From positions 37,516-101,515 of the forward strand of contig JANXSM010000144.1 of assembly GCA_025352665.1 (NCBI GenBank): a stretch of 64,000 bases of DNA. Direction: 5' to 3'. Positions 54,292 through 63,979 of the stretch are shown one piece after another (position 1 is the first letter of the stretch; every line of letters starts with the position of its first letter). Under the pieces are notes generated by a model. It was not told the origin of the DNA. It saw only the letters and a program-made list of their open reading frames with translations, and searched no databases. The DNA comes from Rhodospirillales bacterium (GTDB taxonomy: Bacteria; Pseudomonadota; Alphaproteobacteria; Acetobacterales; Acetobacteraceae). Made by a program: the position numbers and the translations under genes.

Positions 54292-55347
54292 ATGAAGACC
54301 ATCAAGGGGCCGGCCATCTTCCTGGCGCAGTTCGCCGGGGACGCCGCGCCGTTCAACACCCTCGCCGGTATCGCCGAATGGGCTGCCGGTCACGGCTACA
54401 AGGGCGTTCAGATCCCGAGCTGGGACGCGCGGCTGTTTGACCTCGCACGCGCTGCGGAGAGCCCTACCTATTGCGATGAAGTAAAGGGCATCCTGGCCGA
54501 TTGCGGCGTGGAGCTGACCGAACTTTCTACCCATCTGCAAGGCCAACTCGTGGCGGTCCACCCCGCCTATGACACGGCCTTCGACGGCTTCGCCGCACCC
54601 GAGGTTCGCGGCAAGCCTGCGGCCCGGCAGGAATGGGCCGTCGATCAGCTCATGCTCGCCGCTCGCGCCTCTCGCAACCTCGGCCTCACGGCGCACGTCA
54701 CTTTTTCCGGCGGCCTCGCCTGGCCCTTCCTCTACCCCTGGCCGCAGCGGCCAGCTGGCCTGGTGGAAACCGCCTTCGACGAGCTGGCGAAGCGCTGGCA
54801 CCCCATCCTCGACGCCTTCGACGAGGCCGGCGTCGATGTCTGTTACGAAATCCATCCCGGCGAGGACTTGCACGACGGCATCACCTACGAAATGTTTCTC
54901 GAACGCGTCGGCAATCACCCCCGTTGCAACATCCTCTATGATCCCAGCCACTTCCTGCTGCAGCAGCTTGATTACTTGCAATTTATCGATATTTATCACC
55001 AACGAATTAGGATGTTCCATGTGAAAGACGCCGAGTTCAACCCAAGCGGGCGACAGGGCGTTTATTCTGGCTTCCAGCCCTGGGTGAACCGAGCAGGCCG
55101 GTTCCGCTCGCTGGGCGACGGCCAAGTGGATTTCGGCGGCATCTTCTCAAAGCTGTCGCAACACGGCTTCGACGGCTGGGCCGTGCTGGAATGGGAGTGT
55201 TGCATCAAGGACAGCGAGCAAGGCGCCGCCGAGGGCGCCCCCTTCATCGAGGCGCACATCATCGAGGTCGCCGCCCGCGCCTTTGACGATTTCGCCGCCA
55301 GCAGCACCGACCTTGCGGGCAACCGCAAGATGCTGGGGATCGCCTGA
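54292..55347 (+). CDS. sugar phosphate isomerase/epimerase-like TIM barrel (second)
   Basis: 351 residues, same fold but clearly different from the first. Metal-site blocks are DVCYEIHPGEDLHDGITYEM (Glu, His), NILYDPSHFLLQQLDY (Asp, His), IRMFHVKDAEFNPSGR (His, Asp) and GWAVLEWECCIKD (Glu). The N-terminus AIFLAQFAGDAAPFNTLAGI and KGVQIPSW resemble members found beside Gfo/Idh genes in glycoside clusters. It lies 19 bases after the first barrel gene and one base before the second dehydrogenase gene. Confidence 0.86.
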   Translation: MKTIKGPAIFLAQFAGDAAPFNTLAGIAEWAAGHGYKGVQIPSWDARLFDLARAAESPTYCDEVKGILADCGVELTELSTHLQGQLVAVHPAYDTAFDGFAAPEVRGKPAARQEWAVDQLMLAARASRNLGLTAHVTFSGGLAWPFLYPWPQRPAGLVETAFDELAKRWHPILDAFDEAGVDVCYEIHPGEDLHDGITYEMFLERVGNHPRCNILYDPSHFLLQQLDYLQFIDIYHQRIRMFHVKDAEFNPSGRQGVYSGFQPWVNRAGRFRSLGDGQVDFGGIFSKLSQHGFDGWAVLEWECCIKDSEQGAAEGAPFIEAHIIEVAARAFDDFAASSTDLAGNRKMLGIA

Positions 55348-55348
55348 G

Positions 55349-56521
55349 ATGGCGGTCGCCGGTGCCCCGCCGGGGCGGCGCCTTCGCCTCGGCATGGTCG
55401 GCGGCGGACAGGGCGCGTTCATCGGCGCCGTCCACCGAATCGCCGCGCGCCTCGACGACCGTTTCGAGCTGGTCGCCGGCAGCCTGTCGTCCGACCCGGC
55501 CCGCGCCCACGCCAGCGCCGCCGCGTTGCACATCGCGTCGGATCGAAGCTACGCCGGGTTCGCCGAAATGGCGGAGCGTGAGGCCGCCCGCCCCAACGGC
55601 ATCGACGTTGTCGCGATCGTGACGCCGAACCACATGCACGCGGCCCCCGCCCAGGCCTTCGCCGAACGCGGCATCCACGTCATCTGCGACAAGCCGATGA
55701 CTCACCGGATGGACGACGCGCTCGCCCTGGCCGAAACCGTGCGGCGGACGGGCGTCATCTTCGCCCTGACGCACAACTACACCGGTTACCCCATGGTGCG
55801 GCAGGCGCGCGAGATGATCGCCGCTGGCACGCTCGGCCCGATCCGCGTTGTGCAGGTCGAATACCCGCAAGACTGGCTGACGACGCGCCTGGAGAAGACC
55901 GGCCACAAGCAGGCCGAGTGGCGCACCGACCCGGCCCGCAGCGGCGGTGCCGGCTGCACCGGCGACATCGGAACCCACGCCTTCAACCTCGCGGAGTTCG
56001 TGACCGGCCTTCGCTGCGAAACCCTGGCCGCCGACCTCACCACCTTCGTCCCGGGCCGGGCGCTGGACGACAATGCCCACATCATGCTGCGATTCCGCGG
56101 CGGCGCGCGCGGTATGCTCTGGTCGTCCCAGGTCGCGCCGGGCAACGAGAACGCCCTGCGCCTGCGCGTCTATGGCGAAAAAGGCGGGCTGGACTGGTCG
56201 CAGGAGCAGCCGAACCACTTGCTGTTCTCCCCCTTCAACGAACCGCCCTGCCTCCTCCGCCGCGGCGGGGCCGGCGCCGGCCTTGCCGCAGCCCACGCCA
56301 GCCGCATCCCCGCCGGGCACCCCGAGGGCTACCTGGAGGGCTTCGCGCAACTCTATCGCGACACCGCCGAGCAGATCGCCGCACGCATCGAAGGCCGCGC
56401 GCCAGACCCCGCCAGCCTGCTGGTGCCCGGCCTGGATGACGGCCTCCGCGGCATGCGCTTCATCATGGCGAGCCTGGCATCCAGCCAGGCCGACGCCGCC
56501 TGGACCGCGGTCGAGTCCTGA
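55349..56521 (+). CDS. Gfo/Idh/MocA family dehydrogenase (second)
   Basis: 390 residues. The nucleotide-binding loop is RLGMVGGGQGAFIGAVHRIA, and the usual EKP is DKP in VICDKPMTHRMDDALALAE. Later blocks are THNYTGYPMVRQAREMI, EWRTDPARSGGAGCTGDIGT and HAFNLAEFVTGL. The GGGxGAFIGxVHR loop and GDIGTHAFNL are typical of the larger members paired with AP-endonuclease-fold enzymes. The open frame from 55283 is ignored; ATG 55349 follows the previous stop. Its stop overlaps xylB by one base. Confidence 0.9.
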   Translation: MAVAGAPPGRRLRLGMVGGGQGAFIGAVHRIAARLDDRFELVAGSLSSDPARAHASAAALHIASDRSYAGFAEMAEREAARPNGIDVVAIVTPNHMHAAPAQAFAERGIHVICDKPMTHRMDDALALAETVRRTGVIFALTHNYTGYPMVRQAREMIAAGTLGPIRVVQVEYPQDWLTTRLEKTGHKQAEWRTDPARSGGAGCTGDIGTHAFNLAEFVTGLRCETLAADLTTFVPGRALDDNAHIMLRFRGGARGMLWSSQVAPGNENALRLRVYGEKGGLDWSQEQPNHLLFSPFNEPPCLLRRGGAGAGLAAAHASRIPAGHPEGYLEGFAQLYRDTAEQIAARIEGRAPDPASLLVPGLDDGLRGMRFIMASLASSQADAAWTAVES

Positions 56522-57999
56522 TGCACCTCGGCATCGATCTCGGCACCTCCGGCGTGAAGGTCGTGCTGACCACAGAACGGGGCGCGGTCGCGGGCCAGGC
56601 GACCGCCCCGCTGGACATCTCCGCTCCCCACCCGCTCTGGAGCGAGCAGGATCCGGCGGATTGGTGGCACGCGACCCTCTCCGCCATGGCCGCCCTCCGG
56701 TCCGCGCATGATCTGTCCGGCGTGCGCGCGCTGGGCATCGCCGGGCAGATGCACGGCGCCGTCCTGCTGGATGCGGCCGGTCATGTGCTCCGCCCCGCAA
56801 TCCTGTGGAACGATGGCCGCAGCGGGGCCGAATGCGCCGCGCTGGAGGCTGCCGAGCCACGCAGCCGCACCATCACCGGCAACCTCGCCATGCCGGGCTT
56901 CACCGCACCCAAGCTGCTCTGGGTCCGCAAGCACGAACCGGACCTGTTTGCCCGCCTGCACCGCGTTCTGTTGCCGAAAGACTGGCTGCGGCTGCAGATG
57001 ACGGGCGAGGCGGTCTCCGAGATGTCGGACGCCGCGGGCACCCTATGGCTCGACATCGCCGCACGGCAATGGTCGCCCGCCATGCTTGCGGCAACCGGAT
57101 TGTCCCCGGTCCACATGCCCCGCCTGACGGAAGGCACGGCCATCGCCGGAACCCTGCGCGCCGGCGCCGCAACCGCGATGGGCTTGCCGCCCGGCATCCC
57201 CGTCGCCGCCGGCGCCGGTGACAACGCAGGCGGCGCGGCAGGTATTGGTTGCGTGAACCCCGGCGACGCCTTCGTCTCGCTCGGCACGTCCGGCGTGATC
57301 TTCGTCAGCGACCACGCATTCCTGCCGGACCCGGCACGCGCCGTGCACGCCTTCTGCCACTGCATCCCCGCCACATGGCACCGCATGTCGGTCATCCTAG
57401 CCGCCGGGGCCGCGCTCGCCTGGCTCGCCCGCACCCTGCATACGACCGAGGCGGCGCTCCTCGACGAAGCCGGCGTCGCCGCGGCCCAGCAGGGGACGCT
57501 GGTCTTCCTCCCCTATCTCACCGGCGAACGCACCCCGCACAACAACCCCGCCGCCACCGGCGTGTTTTTCGGCCTGACCACCGCGACCACCCGCGCCGAC
57601 ATGACCCGCGCCGTGCTGGAGGGCGTCGCCTTCGCCCTGGCCGACGGGCTGGACGCATTGGAAGGCGAGGGAGAGGGGCCCGCACGCATCCCGATGCTCA
57701 CCGCGATCGGCGGCGGCGCCCGCAGCAGCCTCTGGCTCGGTATCCTCGCAGCCGCCCTGCAACGCCCGCTGCAGACCGTCGAGGGCAGTGAGGTCGGCCC
57801 CGCCCTGGGCGCCGCCCGCCTCGCTGCCATCGCCAGCGGCGCCGGCGGGATCGCTGACATCTGCACCCGGCCCTCCGTCACCGCAACCTTCGACCCGAAC
57901 CCAGCGCTGACCCAGGCGCTGTTGCCGAAACGCGCGCTCTACCGCCGCCTCTACCCCGCCCTGAACGACCTCTTCTCCGAAACGGGACCTCGCCCATGA
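56521..57999 (+). CDS. xylB: xylulokinase
   Basis: 492-residue FGGY-family kinase phosphorylating D-xylulose to xylulose 5-phosphate with ATP. Motifs are [75 protein letters not shown] (FGGY signature region) and [21 protein letters not shown] 56521 overlaps the dehydrogenase stop; the end overlaps xylA by 4 bases. Together with xylA it fixes D-xylose as a catabolic intermediate. Confidence 0.95.
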   Translation: MHLGIDLGTSGVKVVLTTERGAVAGQATAPLDISAPHPLWSEQDPADWWHATLSAMAALRSAHDLSGVRALGIAGQMHGAVLLDAAGHVLRPAILWNDGRSGAECAALEAAEPRSRTITGNLAMPGFTAPKLLWVRKHEPDLFARLHRVLLPKDWLRLQMTGEAVSEMSDAAGTLWLDIAARQWSPAMLAATGLSPVHMPRLTEGTAIAGTLRAGAATAMGLPPGIPVAAGAGDNAGGAAGIGCVNPGDAFVSLGTSGVIFVSDHAFLPDPARAVHAFCHCIPATWHRMSVILAAGAALAWLARTLHTTEAALLDEAGVAAAQQGTLVFLPYLTGERTPHNNPAATGVFFGLTTATTRADMTRAVLEGVAFALADGLDALEGEGEGPARIPMLTAIGGGARSSLWLGILAAALQRPLQTVEGSEVGPALGAARLAAIASGAGGIADICTRPSVTATFDPNPALTQALLPKRALYRRLYPALNDLFSETGPRP

Positions 58000-59306
58000 C
58001 GCCATTCGATCACCTGCCCCAAGTCAGCTTCATGGGTCCCGATGCGACCGAACCCTTCGCCCTCCGCACGTACGACAAGACCCGCATGGTCCTGGGCCGC
58101 ACGATGGAGGACTGGCTGCGTCCGGCCGTCGCCTATTGGCACTCCTTCGTCGCCAACGGCCTCGATCCGTTTGGCGCGCCCACCCAGCAGCGCCCCTGGT
58201 TCCAGGGCGAGCCGCTGCCCGCCGCCTTGCAGAAGGCAGACGCAGCCTTCACCTTCCTCGAGCGACTCGGCCTGCCGTTCTTCTGCTTTCACGACCGCGA
58301 CGTGGCCCCGGAAGGCGCCACGCTCCGGGACAGCAACGCCCATCTCGATCATGTGCTGGACCGCATCGAACAGCACATGGAACGGACCGGCATCCGCCTG
58401 CTCTGGGGCACCGCGAACCTGTTCAGCCACCCGCGCTACATGGCCGGCGCCGCCACCAATCCAGACCCGGAGGTGTTCGCCTATGCGGCCGGGCAGGTGA
58501 CGCATGCGCTGGAAGCGACGAAGCGCCTGGGCGGCAGCAACTATGTGCTGTGGGGCGGCCGCGAAGGCTACGACACCTTGCTCAACACAGATCTGGCACG
58601 CGAAGACGCCCAGCTCGGCCGCTTCCTCAACCTGGTCGTCGAGCACAAGCACCGGATCGGCTTCACCGGGACGATCCTGATCGAGCCGAAGCCGATGGAA
58701 CCCACCAAGCACCAGTATGACCGTGACGTCGCCACCGTGTATGGTTTCCTGGCCCGACACAACCTGCTCGGCGAGGTCAAGGTCAACATCGAGGCCAACC
58801 ACGCGACCCTCGCCGGACACAGCTTCGAACACGAGATCGCCACCGCGGCAGCACTCGGCCTGCTGGGTTCTGTGGATATGAACCGCGGCGACCCGCAGAA
58901 TGGCTGGGACACCGACCAATTCCCGACCAATGCGCAAGACCTGTCGCTCGCGATCCTCGAAGTCGTCCGAGCCGGCGGCCTGGGTCAGGGCGGCTTCAAC
59001 TTCGACGCCAAGATCCGCCGCCAGAGCATCGACGTGGAAGACCTGCTGCATGCCCATGTCGGCGGCATCGACACCATGGCGCGGGCGCTGCTGATTGCCG
59101 AACGCATCACGTTGGACGGTGCGCTGGATGCAGCACTCGAGCGGCGCTATGCGGGCTGGGACACCCAGTTCGGCCAGGCGGCACTTTCCGGCGCGATGAG
59201 CCTGCCAATGCTCGCTGAACACGCGGCGAATGGCGGTCCCGGTCCGTCGGCGCAGAGTGGCCGCCAGGAGGCACTCGAGAACTTGGTCACGCGACTGAGC
59301 TGCTGA
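57996..59306 (+). CDS. xylA: xylose isomerase
   Basis: 436 residues. It converts D-xylose to D-xylulose with two divalent metal ions. Motifs are [12 protein letters not shown] (catalytic His and Asp), [53 protein letters not shown] (metal Glu and Lys), [17 protein letters not shown] and [20 protein letters not shown] (metal Asp, Asp). Full family length. Last gene of the 47216-59306 operon; a hairpin follows at 59401. Confidence 0.97.
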   Translation: MTPFDHLPQVSFMGPDATEPFALRTYDKTRMVLGRTMEDWLRPAVAYWHSFVANGLDPFGAPTQQRPWFQGEPLPAALQKADAAFTFLERLGLPFFCFHDRDVAPEGATLRDSNAHLDHVLDRIEQHMERTGIRLLWGTANLFSHPRYMAGAATNPDPEVFAYAAGQVTHALEATKRLGGSNYVLWGGREGYDTLLNTDLAREDAQLGRFLNLVVEHKHRIGFTGTILIEPKPMEPTKHQYDRDVATVYGFLARHNLLGEVKVNIEANHATLAGHSFEHEIATAAALGLLGSVDMNRGDPQNGWDTDQFPTNAQDLSLAILEVVRAGGLGQGGFNFDAKIRRQSIDVEDLLHAHVGGIDTMARALLIAERITLDGALDAALERRYAGWDTQFGQAALSGAMSLPMLAEHAANGGPGPSAQSGRQEALENLVTRLSC

Positions 59307-59400
59307 AGACCGGCGGGATCGGCGTCGGCAGCGAAGCCAGGAAGGACGCCATCAGCGCTACATTCTGATCTTGATTTGTTCGCGCATTCGGTAGAAGCGT

Positions 59401-59424
59401 CGCCAGGGGCTCGGACCCCTGGCG
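59401..59424. terminator. bidirectional hairpin between xylA and bactofilin gene
   Basis: CGCCAGGGG pairs perfectly with CCCCTGGCG around the 6-base loop CTCGGA. It lies between convergent genes and resembles the hairpin at 63913. No strong T-run on either side. Confidence 0.65.
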
Positions 59425-59434
59425 CTTGCTTCCC

Positions 59435-60067
59435 TCAGAACGTCGGTTCAGACCCCCGGGGCGACTCCGCAGGGCGGGGTTCGGTGATCATTTCGATGCG
59501 GCCGGTGATCTGGCCACCATCTTCCACCTGCAGGCGGCGGCAGCGGGCGACGCCGAGCAGTTTACCGGTTGCGCGCACGATCAGGTTGCCGCGGGCGGTC
59601 AGGGTGCCGTCAACCGTGCCGGCCACTTCGGCGTCTTCCACTTCGATCTCACCTTTGAACACGCCGCCGAGGGCTACGGAGAGTTCGTTGGCGTGGATCA
59701 TCGAGGCTTCGACGGTGCCTTCGACCACGAGGCGCTCGGCGTCCTGCACGGTGCCCTGCACCGAGATGCCGCGGCCGACGATCAGCGTGCGCCGGTCGTT
59801 GGGATCGCGGCCGGCGGGGCGGCCGGGCATGGTGGCCGGACGCGGCGGCGGCTGGGTCGGCTGCTGCGGCATGGGGGCGGCGGGGAACGGCGGACGGCTC
59901 ATATTGAGGGGCTCCTTCGGAGGGGCGGGACGATAGGGGGGAACACCGAGACCGGTATCGACCGGTTTCGGGGCGGGTCCCGGGGTGGGGGGGATCAGCA
60001 TCCCTTGGTCGCCAGACTGCGGGGGCTCGGGCGCCGAGGGTTCGTCAGGCTTGCGGCGTTTGAACAC
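59435..60067 (-). CDS. bactofilin
   Basis: 210 residues. The N-terminal about 85 residues are Pro-rich and disordered (PPTPGPAPKPVDTGLGVPPY, RPPFPAAPMPQQPTQPPP). The bactofilin beta-helix core runs from RTLIVGRGISVQGTVQDAER through VEGTVEASMIHANELSVALG to VARCRRLQVEDGGQITGRIE. Bactofilins polymerise without nucleotide into filaments that place cell-wall or stalk enzymes. The GTG at 60067 is chosen because GGAG lies 5 bases upstream. It is 11 bases from the EI24 gene on the same strand. Confidence 0.9.
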   Translation of the reverse strand: MFKRRKPDEPSAPEPPQSGDQGMLIPPTPGPAPKPVDTGLGVPPYRPAPPKEPLNMSRPPFPAAPMPQQPTQPPPRPATMPGRPAGRDPNDRRTLIVGRGISVQGTVQDAERLVVEGTVEASMIHANELSVALGGVFKGEIEVEDAEVAGTVDGTLTARGNLIVRATGKLLGVARCRRLQVEDGGQITGRIEMITEPRPAESPRGSEPTF

Positions 60068-60078
60068 GGCCACTCCGT

Positions 60079-60831
60079 TCAACTCTTGGATCGGTGACCA
60101 TGCTGGCCTAACACGGGCGAGCCCGCGGCCACAACCCACCCAGCCGCCTGCCCATCTTTCGATTTGCCCGAACGTCGCTGAGAATGCAGCACATGCACCA
60201 TCGCAGCGACTCCCAGGATGGGCGCAAACAGGTGAAGCACCGGCACCAGACAGGCAGCCGTGATGAGGGCGCCCTGGAACAGAACCTGCGGCCGCTGGCT
60301 GCGATAAAGCATTCCGGCGGTGGCACGATCGGTGCGCAGCATCGCCACCGGCTCGAACAATCCGCGCCCGACCGCCCAGGCGGCAACGAACCAGCCGAGC
60401 AGCAGACCCACGCCCGGCAAAAGCAGCGAGGCAATGAGGGCCACGACCTGCACGAGCAGCACCCGCAGGCCGAGGCTTACGGCGTACCAAGTCTGGTCCA
60501 CGAGGCTCGCGGGGGTCGACGCCGGCAGGTCGGGATAATATTTCGCCTCGACCGCGCGCGCGATGCGTTCGATGAACAGGCTGGCGATCAAGGTGGAGAG
60601 CGGCAGGAACAACCAGATCGAGGCGACGGCTGTGGTGGCAGCCCCTGCCAGGCCGGCGAGCCAGCTCCACCAGCCATGGACGTCAAGTGCCCACTGCACG
60701 CCCATGGCGACGGCGGCCGTTAGCACCACGAAGGCTAACACCGACCACACCACGCTGTGGACGAGAACGCCGAGAAAGACGCGGTCGGTGGTTTGGTGGA
60801 TTGCCCTCAGTGTGGGCGTCAGAAAACGCAT
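60079..60831 (-). CDS. EI24/CysZ-like membrane protein
   Basis: 250 residues with four or more hydrophobic segments: VFLGVLVHSVVWSVLAFVVL, GAATTAVASIWLFLPLSTLI, LLVQVVALIASLLLPGVGLL and ALITAACLVPVLHLFAPILG. The spacing and the ARAVEAKYYPDLP loop fit the EI24 family (PF07264), which includes the sulfate-uptake protein CysZ. A sulfate role is not supported by neighbours. ATG 60831 matches the family start; the longer open frame is not coding. Divergent from the PfkB kinase gene. Confidence 0.8.
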   Translation of the reverse strand: MRFLTPTLRAIHQTTDRVFLGVLVHSVVWSVLAFVVLTAAVAMGVQWALDVHGWWSWLAGLAGAATTAVASIWLFLPLSTLIASLFIERIARAVEAKYYPDLPASTPASLVDQTWYAVSLGLRVLLVQVVALIASLLLPGVGLLLGWFVAAWAVGRGLFEPVAMLRTDRATAGMLYRSQRPQVLFQGALITAACLVPVLHLFAPILGVAAMVHVLHSQRRSGKSKDGQAAGWVVAAGSPVLGQHGHRSKS

Positions 60832-60902
60832 CGTCGGGGTCCTGTGTTGCGGTCTGGGGTCGCGGATGATACCGCACCGGCTCCGCACGGGAGAGTGATG
60901 CC

Positions 60903-61892
60903 ATGGTTTCCGCCGCACCGCGTTTTGACATTCTTGGAATCGGCAACGCGATAGTGGATGTGGTGGCCGCGGTACCAGACTCCTTCGTCTCCAAACACGA
61001 CATGCGCAAGGGCGGCATGGCGCTGATCGACACCGCAACTGCGGACATGCTGTATGCGGACATGCCCGCCGGCACCGAGAGCAGCGGCGGTTCGGCCGCC
61101 AACACCTGTGCGGTGGCCGCCATGCTCGGCGCCCGCGTCGCTTATCTCGGCCAGGTCGCCGATGACCAGCTCGGCCAGGTGTTCCGCCACGACATCGCAG
61201 CCGTGGGGGTGCATTTTCCAACCCCCTCCCTCACCGAGGGCGATCCGACGGCGCGTTGTCTTATTATGGTGACGCCGGACGGCCAGCGCACCATGAACAC
61301 CTATCTTGGCGCCTGCGTGACCTTCGGCGAGGCGCAGCTCGACGAGGTCGCGATCGCCGATGCCTCGGTCACCTATCTCGAAGGCTATCTGTTCGATCCG
61401 CCGGAAGCCCAGGCGGCCTTCCGCCGTGCGGCAACCGTGGCCCACGAAGCCGGGCGCCTGGTTTCGCTGTCTCTGTCGGACGCGTTCTGCGTCGGCCGCC
61501 ACCGCGCCGCGTTCCGCGATCTTGTTGCCGGGCACATCGACATCCTGTTCGCCAACGAAACCGAGATCACCGCCCTCTACGAGACCAACACCTGGGAGGA
61601 AGCTGCCGAGCTCGCCCGCGGCGATGTGGCACTGGCCGCACTCACCCGCGGTGCCGACGGCAGCACCGTTCTACGTGGTGCTGAGACGGTGGTGATCGCG
61701 CCCGAACCCGCCGAAGTCATCGACACCACCGGCGCAGGCGACGCCTATGCCGCGGGTTTCCTCGCCGCCTACACTGCCGGTAAGTCACTCGCACAGTGCG
61801 GCAAACTCGCCAGCGTATGTGCGGCGGAGGTGATCGGCCAGTATGGCGCCCGGCCCCGTGCGGACCTGTCCAAAGCGCTGGCGAAGGTCTGA
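60903..61892 (+). CDS. PfkB-family carbohydrate/adenosine kinase
   Basis: 329-residue ribokinase-fold kinase. The N-terminal part has DILGIGNAIVDVVAAVPDSF and GGSAANTCAVAAMLGARVAY (PfkB signature 1 region). The C-terminal signature 2 is DTTGAGDAYAAGFLAAYTAG, with the catalytic Asp in GAGD. Alphaproteobacterial proteins of this type are usually annotated as adenosine kinase because of the N-terminal GNAIVD motif; ribose, fructose or nucleoside as substrate cannot be settled here. It stands alone, divergent from the EI24 gene. Confidence 0.88.
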   Translation: MVSAAPRFDILGIGNAIVDVVAAVPDSFVSKHDMRKGGMALIDTATADMLYADMPAGTESSGGSAANTCAVAAMLGARVAYLGQVADDQLGQVFRHDIAAVGVHFPTPSLTEGDPTARCLIMVTPDGQRTMNTYLGACVTFGEAQLDEVAIADASVTYLEGYLFDPPEAQAAFRRAATVAHEAGRLVSLSLSDAFCVGRHRAAFRDLVAGHIDILFANETEITALYETNTWEEAAELARGDVALAALTRGADGSTVLRGAETVVIAPEPAEVIDTTGAGDAYAAGFLAAYTAGKSLAQCGKLASVCAAEVIGQYGARPRADLSKALAKV

Positions 61893-62010
61893 CACGCGTC
61901 GATGGTGGTGTTTTACACTCGCATCACACGAGCCAATTGACTATGTGTGCGTCGCAACATGACGAACCGTGCCGGGGCCTCATCCCGGTGCGGCTTTAGC
62001 AGCAACAGCA

Positions 62011-62050
62011 GCGCTTCGCCAGTACCGGGAGCGCTTCAACAGTACCGGGC
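62011..62050 (+). repeat. 20-bp tandem duplication before typA
   Basis: GCGCTTCGCCAGTACCGGGA (62011-62030) is repeated at 62031-62050 with three changes. It ends 4 bases before the typA ATG, where a ribosome-binding site would be expected; only GGGAG (62026-62032) is purine-rich. Confidence 0.8.
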
Positions 62051-62054
62051 CCCC

Positions 62055-63881
62055 ATGGACATCCGCAACATCGCCATCATCGCCCATGTCGATCATGGCA
62101 AGACCACCCTGGTGGACCAGCTGCTGAAGCAGTCCGGCACCTTCAAAGAGCACCAGCAGGTCGCCGAACGCGCCATGGATCGCAATGATCTGGAGCGCGA
62201 ACGCGGCATCACCATTCTCGCCAAGTGCACCTCAGTGGTGTGGAAAGGCTCGCGCCTCAACATCGTCGACACCCCAGGCCATGCCGATTTCGGCGGCGAG
62301 GTTGAGCGTATCCTGAACATGGTGGACGGTTGCATCGTGCTGGTGGACGCTGCCGAGGGCGTGCTGCCGCAGACCAAGTTCGTCGTCGGCAAGGCGCTGC
62401 AGCGCGGCCTGAAGCCGATCGTGGTGGTGAACAAGATCGATCGCCAGGACTCTCGCGCCGACGAGGTTCACAACGAGATCTTCGACCTGTTTGCCTCGCT
62501 GGATGCGACCGACGAGCAGCTCGATTTCCCGACTCTGTTCGCCTCCGGTCGTCAGGGCTGGGCCGTGGTTTCGCTCGACGACGAGCGCAAAGATCTTTCG
62601 CCCATGTTCGACCTGGTGATGAGCCATGTGCATCCGCCCAAGCTGGACGTCAATGCGCCGTTCGCCATGAACGCCTCCATCCTCGACTACGACAACTTCC
62701 TCGGTCGCGTGCTGACCGGGCGCATCGAGCAGGGCCGCGCACGGCTGAACATGCCGCTCAAGGTCATCCGCAGCGACGGTACGATCGTTGAGACCGGTCG
62801 GCTGACGAAGCTGATGAGCTTTCGCGGCCTGGAGCGCGTGCCTGTCGATGAAGCCGTCGCCGGCGACATCATCGCCATCGCAGGCCTCACCGACAGCACC
62901 ATCCCGGACACGATCTGCTCACCGGAAGTGACCGCGCCGCTGCCGTCGGTTCCGGTCGATCCGCCGACCCTGGCCATGACCTTCCGGGTCAACGATGGCC
63001 CGCTCGGCGGCCGCGAAGGCAAAAAGGTGACGTCGCGCCAGATCCGCGACCGCCTGATGCGCGAGACCGAAGGCAACGTCGCCATTAAAATCACCGAAAG
63101 CCAGGAGAGCGAAGCCTTCGAAGTCGCCGGCCGTGGCGAGCTTCAGCTCGGCGTGCTGATCGAGACGATGCGCCGCGAGGGCTTCGAGCTCACTATCGGC
63201 CGCCCTCGCGTGCTGATGCGCACCAATGAAGAGACCGGCGAGCGCGAAGAGCCGATGGAAGAAGTGCTGGTCGACGTGGACGAGCCCTACTCCGGCGTCG
63301 TCGTCGAAAAGATCAGCCGCCGTAAAGGCGAAATGCAGGATATGCGCCCGTCGGGCGGCGGTAAGGTGCGCCTCACCTTCCTCATGCCGTCGCGTGGCCT
63401 GATCGGCTATCACGGCGAATTCCTCACCGATACCCGTGGCACTGGCATCATGAACCGGCTGTTCCACGGCTACGGCCCGTGGAAGGGAAAGATAGAAGGC
63501 CGCCGCAACGGCAGCCTGATTTCCAACAACGACGGCGAGGCCACGCAGTATTCGCTCTGGTATCTGCAGGAGCGCGGCACGCTGTTTATGAACCCGGGCG
63601 AGCGCATCTATCTCGGCATGATCATCGGCGAGCATTCGCGCGAAAACGACCTCGACGTGAATGCTATCCAGGAAAAGAAGCTGACCAACATCCGCGCCGC
63701 CGGCAAAGATGATGCAATGCTGCTGATCCCGCCGCGCCGCATGAGCCTGGAACAAGCCATCGCCTACATCGAAGACAACGAACTGGTGGAAGTCACGCCG
63801 AGCGCCATCCGGCTGCGTAAGCGCTATCTCGACCCGCACGAGCGGAAGAAGAACGAGCGCAAGTCGGAGACGGCGGCTTAA
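62055..63881 (+). CDS. typA: translational GTPase TypA/BipA
   Basis: 608 residues, full length. Ribosome-associated GTPase needed for 50S assembly and growth under stress or cold. G domain motifs: [17 protein letters not shown] (G1), RGITI (G2), [16 protein letters not shown] (G3), [11 protein letters not shown] (G4). EF-G-like domains III and V contain [20 protein letters not shown] and [20 protein letters not shown]. The BipA-specific C-terminal domain has [20 protein letters not shown] and [21 protein letters not shown] 62055 fits the family start exactly; the upstream in-frame extension is repeat-derived. Confidence 0.97.
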   Translation: MDIRNIAIIAHVDHGKTTLVDQLLKQSGTFKEHQQVAERAMDRNDLERERGITILAKCTSVVWKGSRLNIVDTPGHADFGGEVERILNMVDGCIVLVDAAEGVLPQTKFVVGKALQRGLKPIVVVNKIDRQDSRADEVHNEIFDLFASLDATDEQLDFPTLFASGRQGWAVVSLDDERKDLSPMFDLVMSHVHPPKLDVNAPFAMNASILDYDNFLGRVLTGRIEQGRARLNMPLKVIRSDGTIVETGRLTKLMSFRGLERVPVDEAVAGDIIAIAGLTDSTIPDTICSPEVTAPLPSVPVDPPTLAMTFRVNDGPLGGREGKKVTSRQIRDRLMRETEGNVAIKITESQESEAFEVAGRGELQLGVLIETMRREGFELTIGRPRVLMRTNEETGEREEPMEEVLVDVDEPYSGVVVEKISRRKGEMQDMRPSGGGKVRLTFLMPSRGLIGYHGEFLTDTRGTGIMNRLFHGYGPWKGKIEGRRNGSLISNNDGEATQYSLWYLQERGTLFMNPGERIYLGMIIGEHSRENDLDVNAIQEKKLTNIRAAGKDDAMLLIPPRRMSLEQAIAYIEDNELVEVTPSAIRLRKRYLDPHERKKNERKSETAA

Positions 63882-63912
63882 GCAGGCAAGCGCTGGGCTC
63901 CGCCCAGGCCCG

Positions 63913-63933
63913 CCAGGGGGCCGAGCCCCCTGG
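63913..63933. terminator. hairpin after typA
   Basis: CCAGGGGGC pairs perfectly with GCCCCCTGG around a CGA loop, 31 bases after the typA stop. It shares its stem with the hairpin at 59401 and belongs to a family of GC-rich hairpins I recall as common in Acetobacteraceae. No T-run directly follows. Confidence 0.65.
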
Positions 63934-63979
63934 ACCCTCTGGGTCCTGAGAGTTCCTGATATAAGAAAGGGGTCATACC

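Noticed and set aside
55259..56860. 533-codon minus-strand frame opposite the second dehydrogenase and xylB
   Set aside because: Shadow frame spanning two well-defined genes on the other strand.
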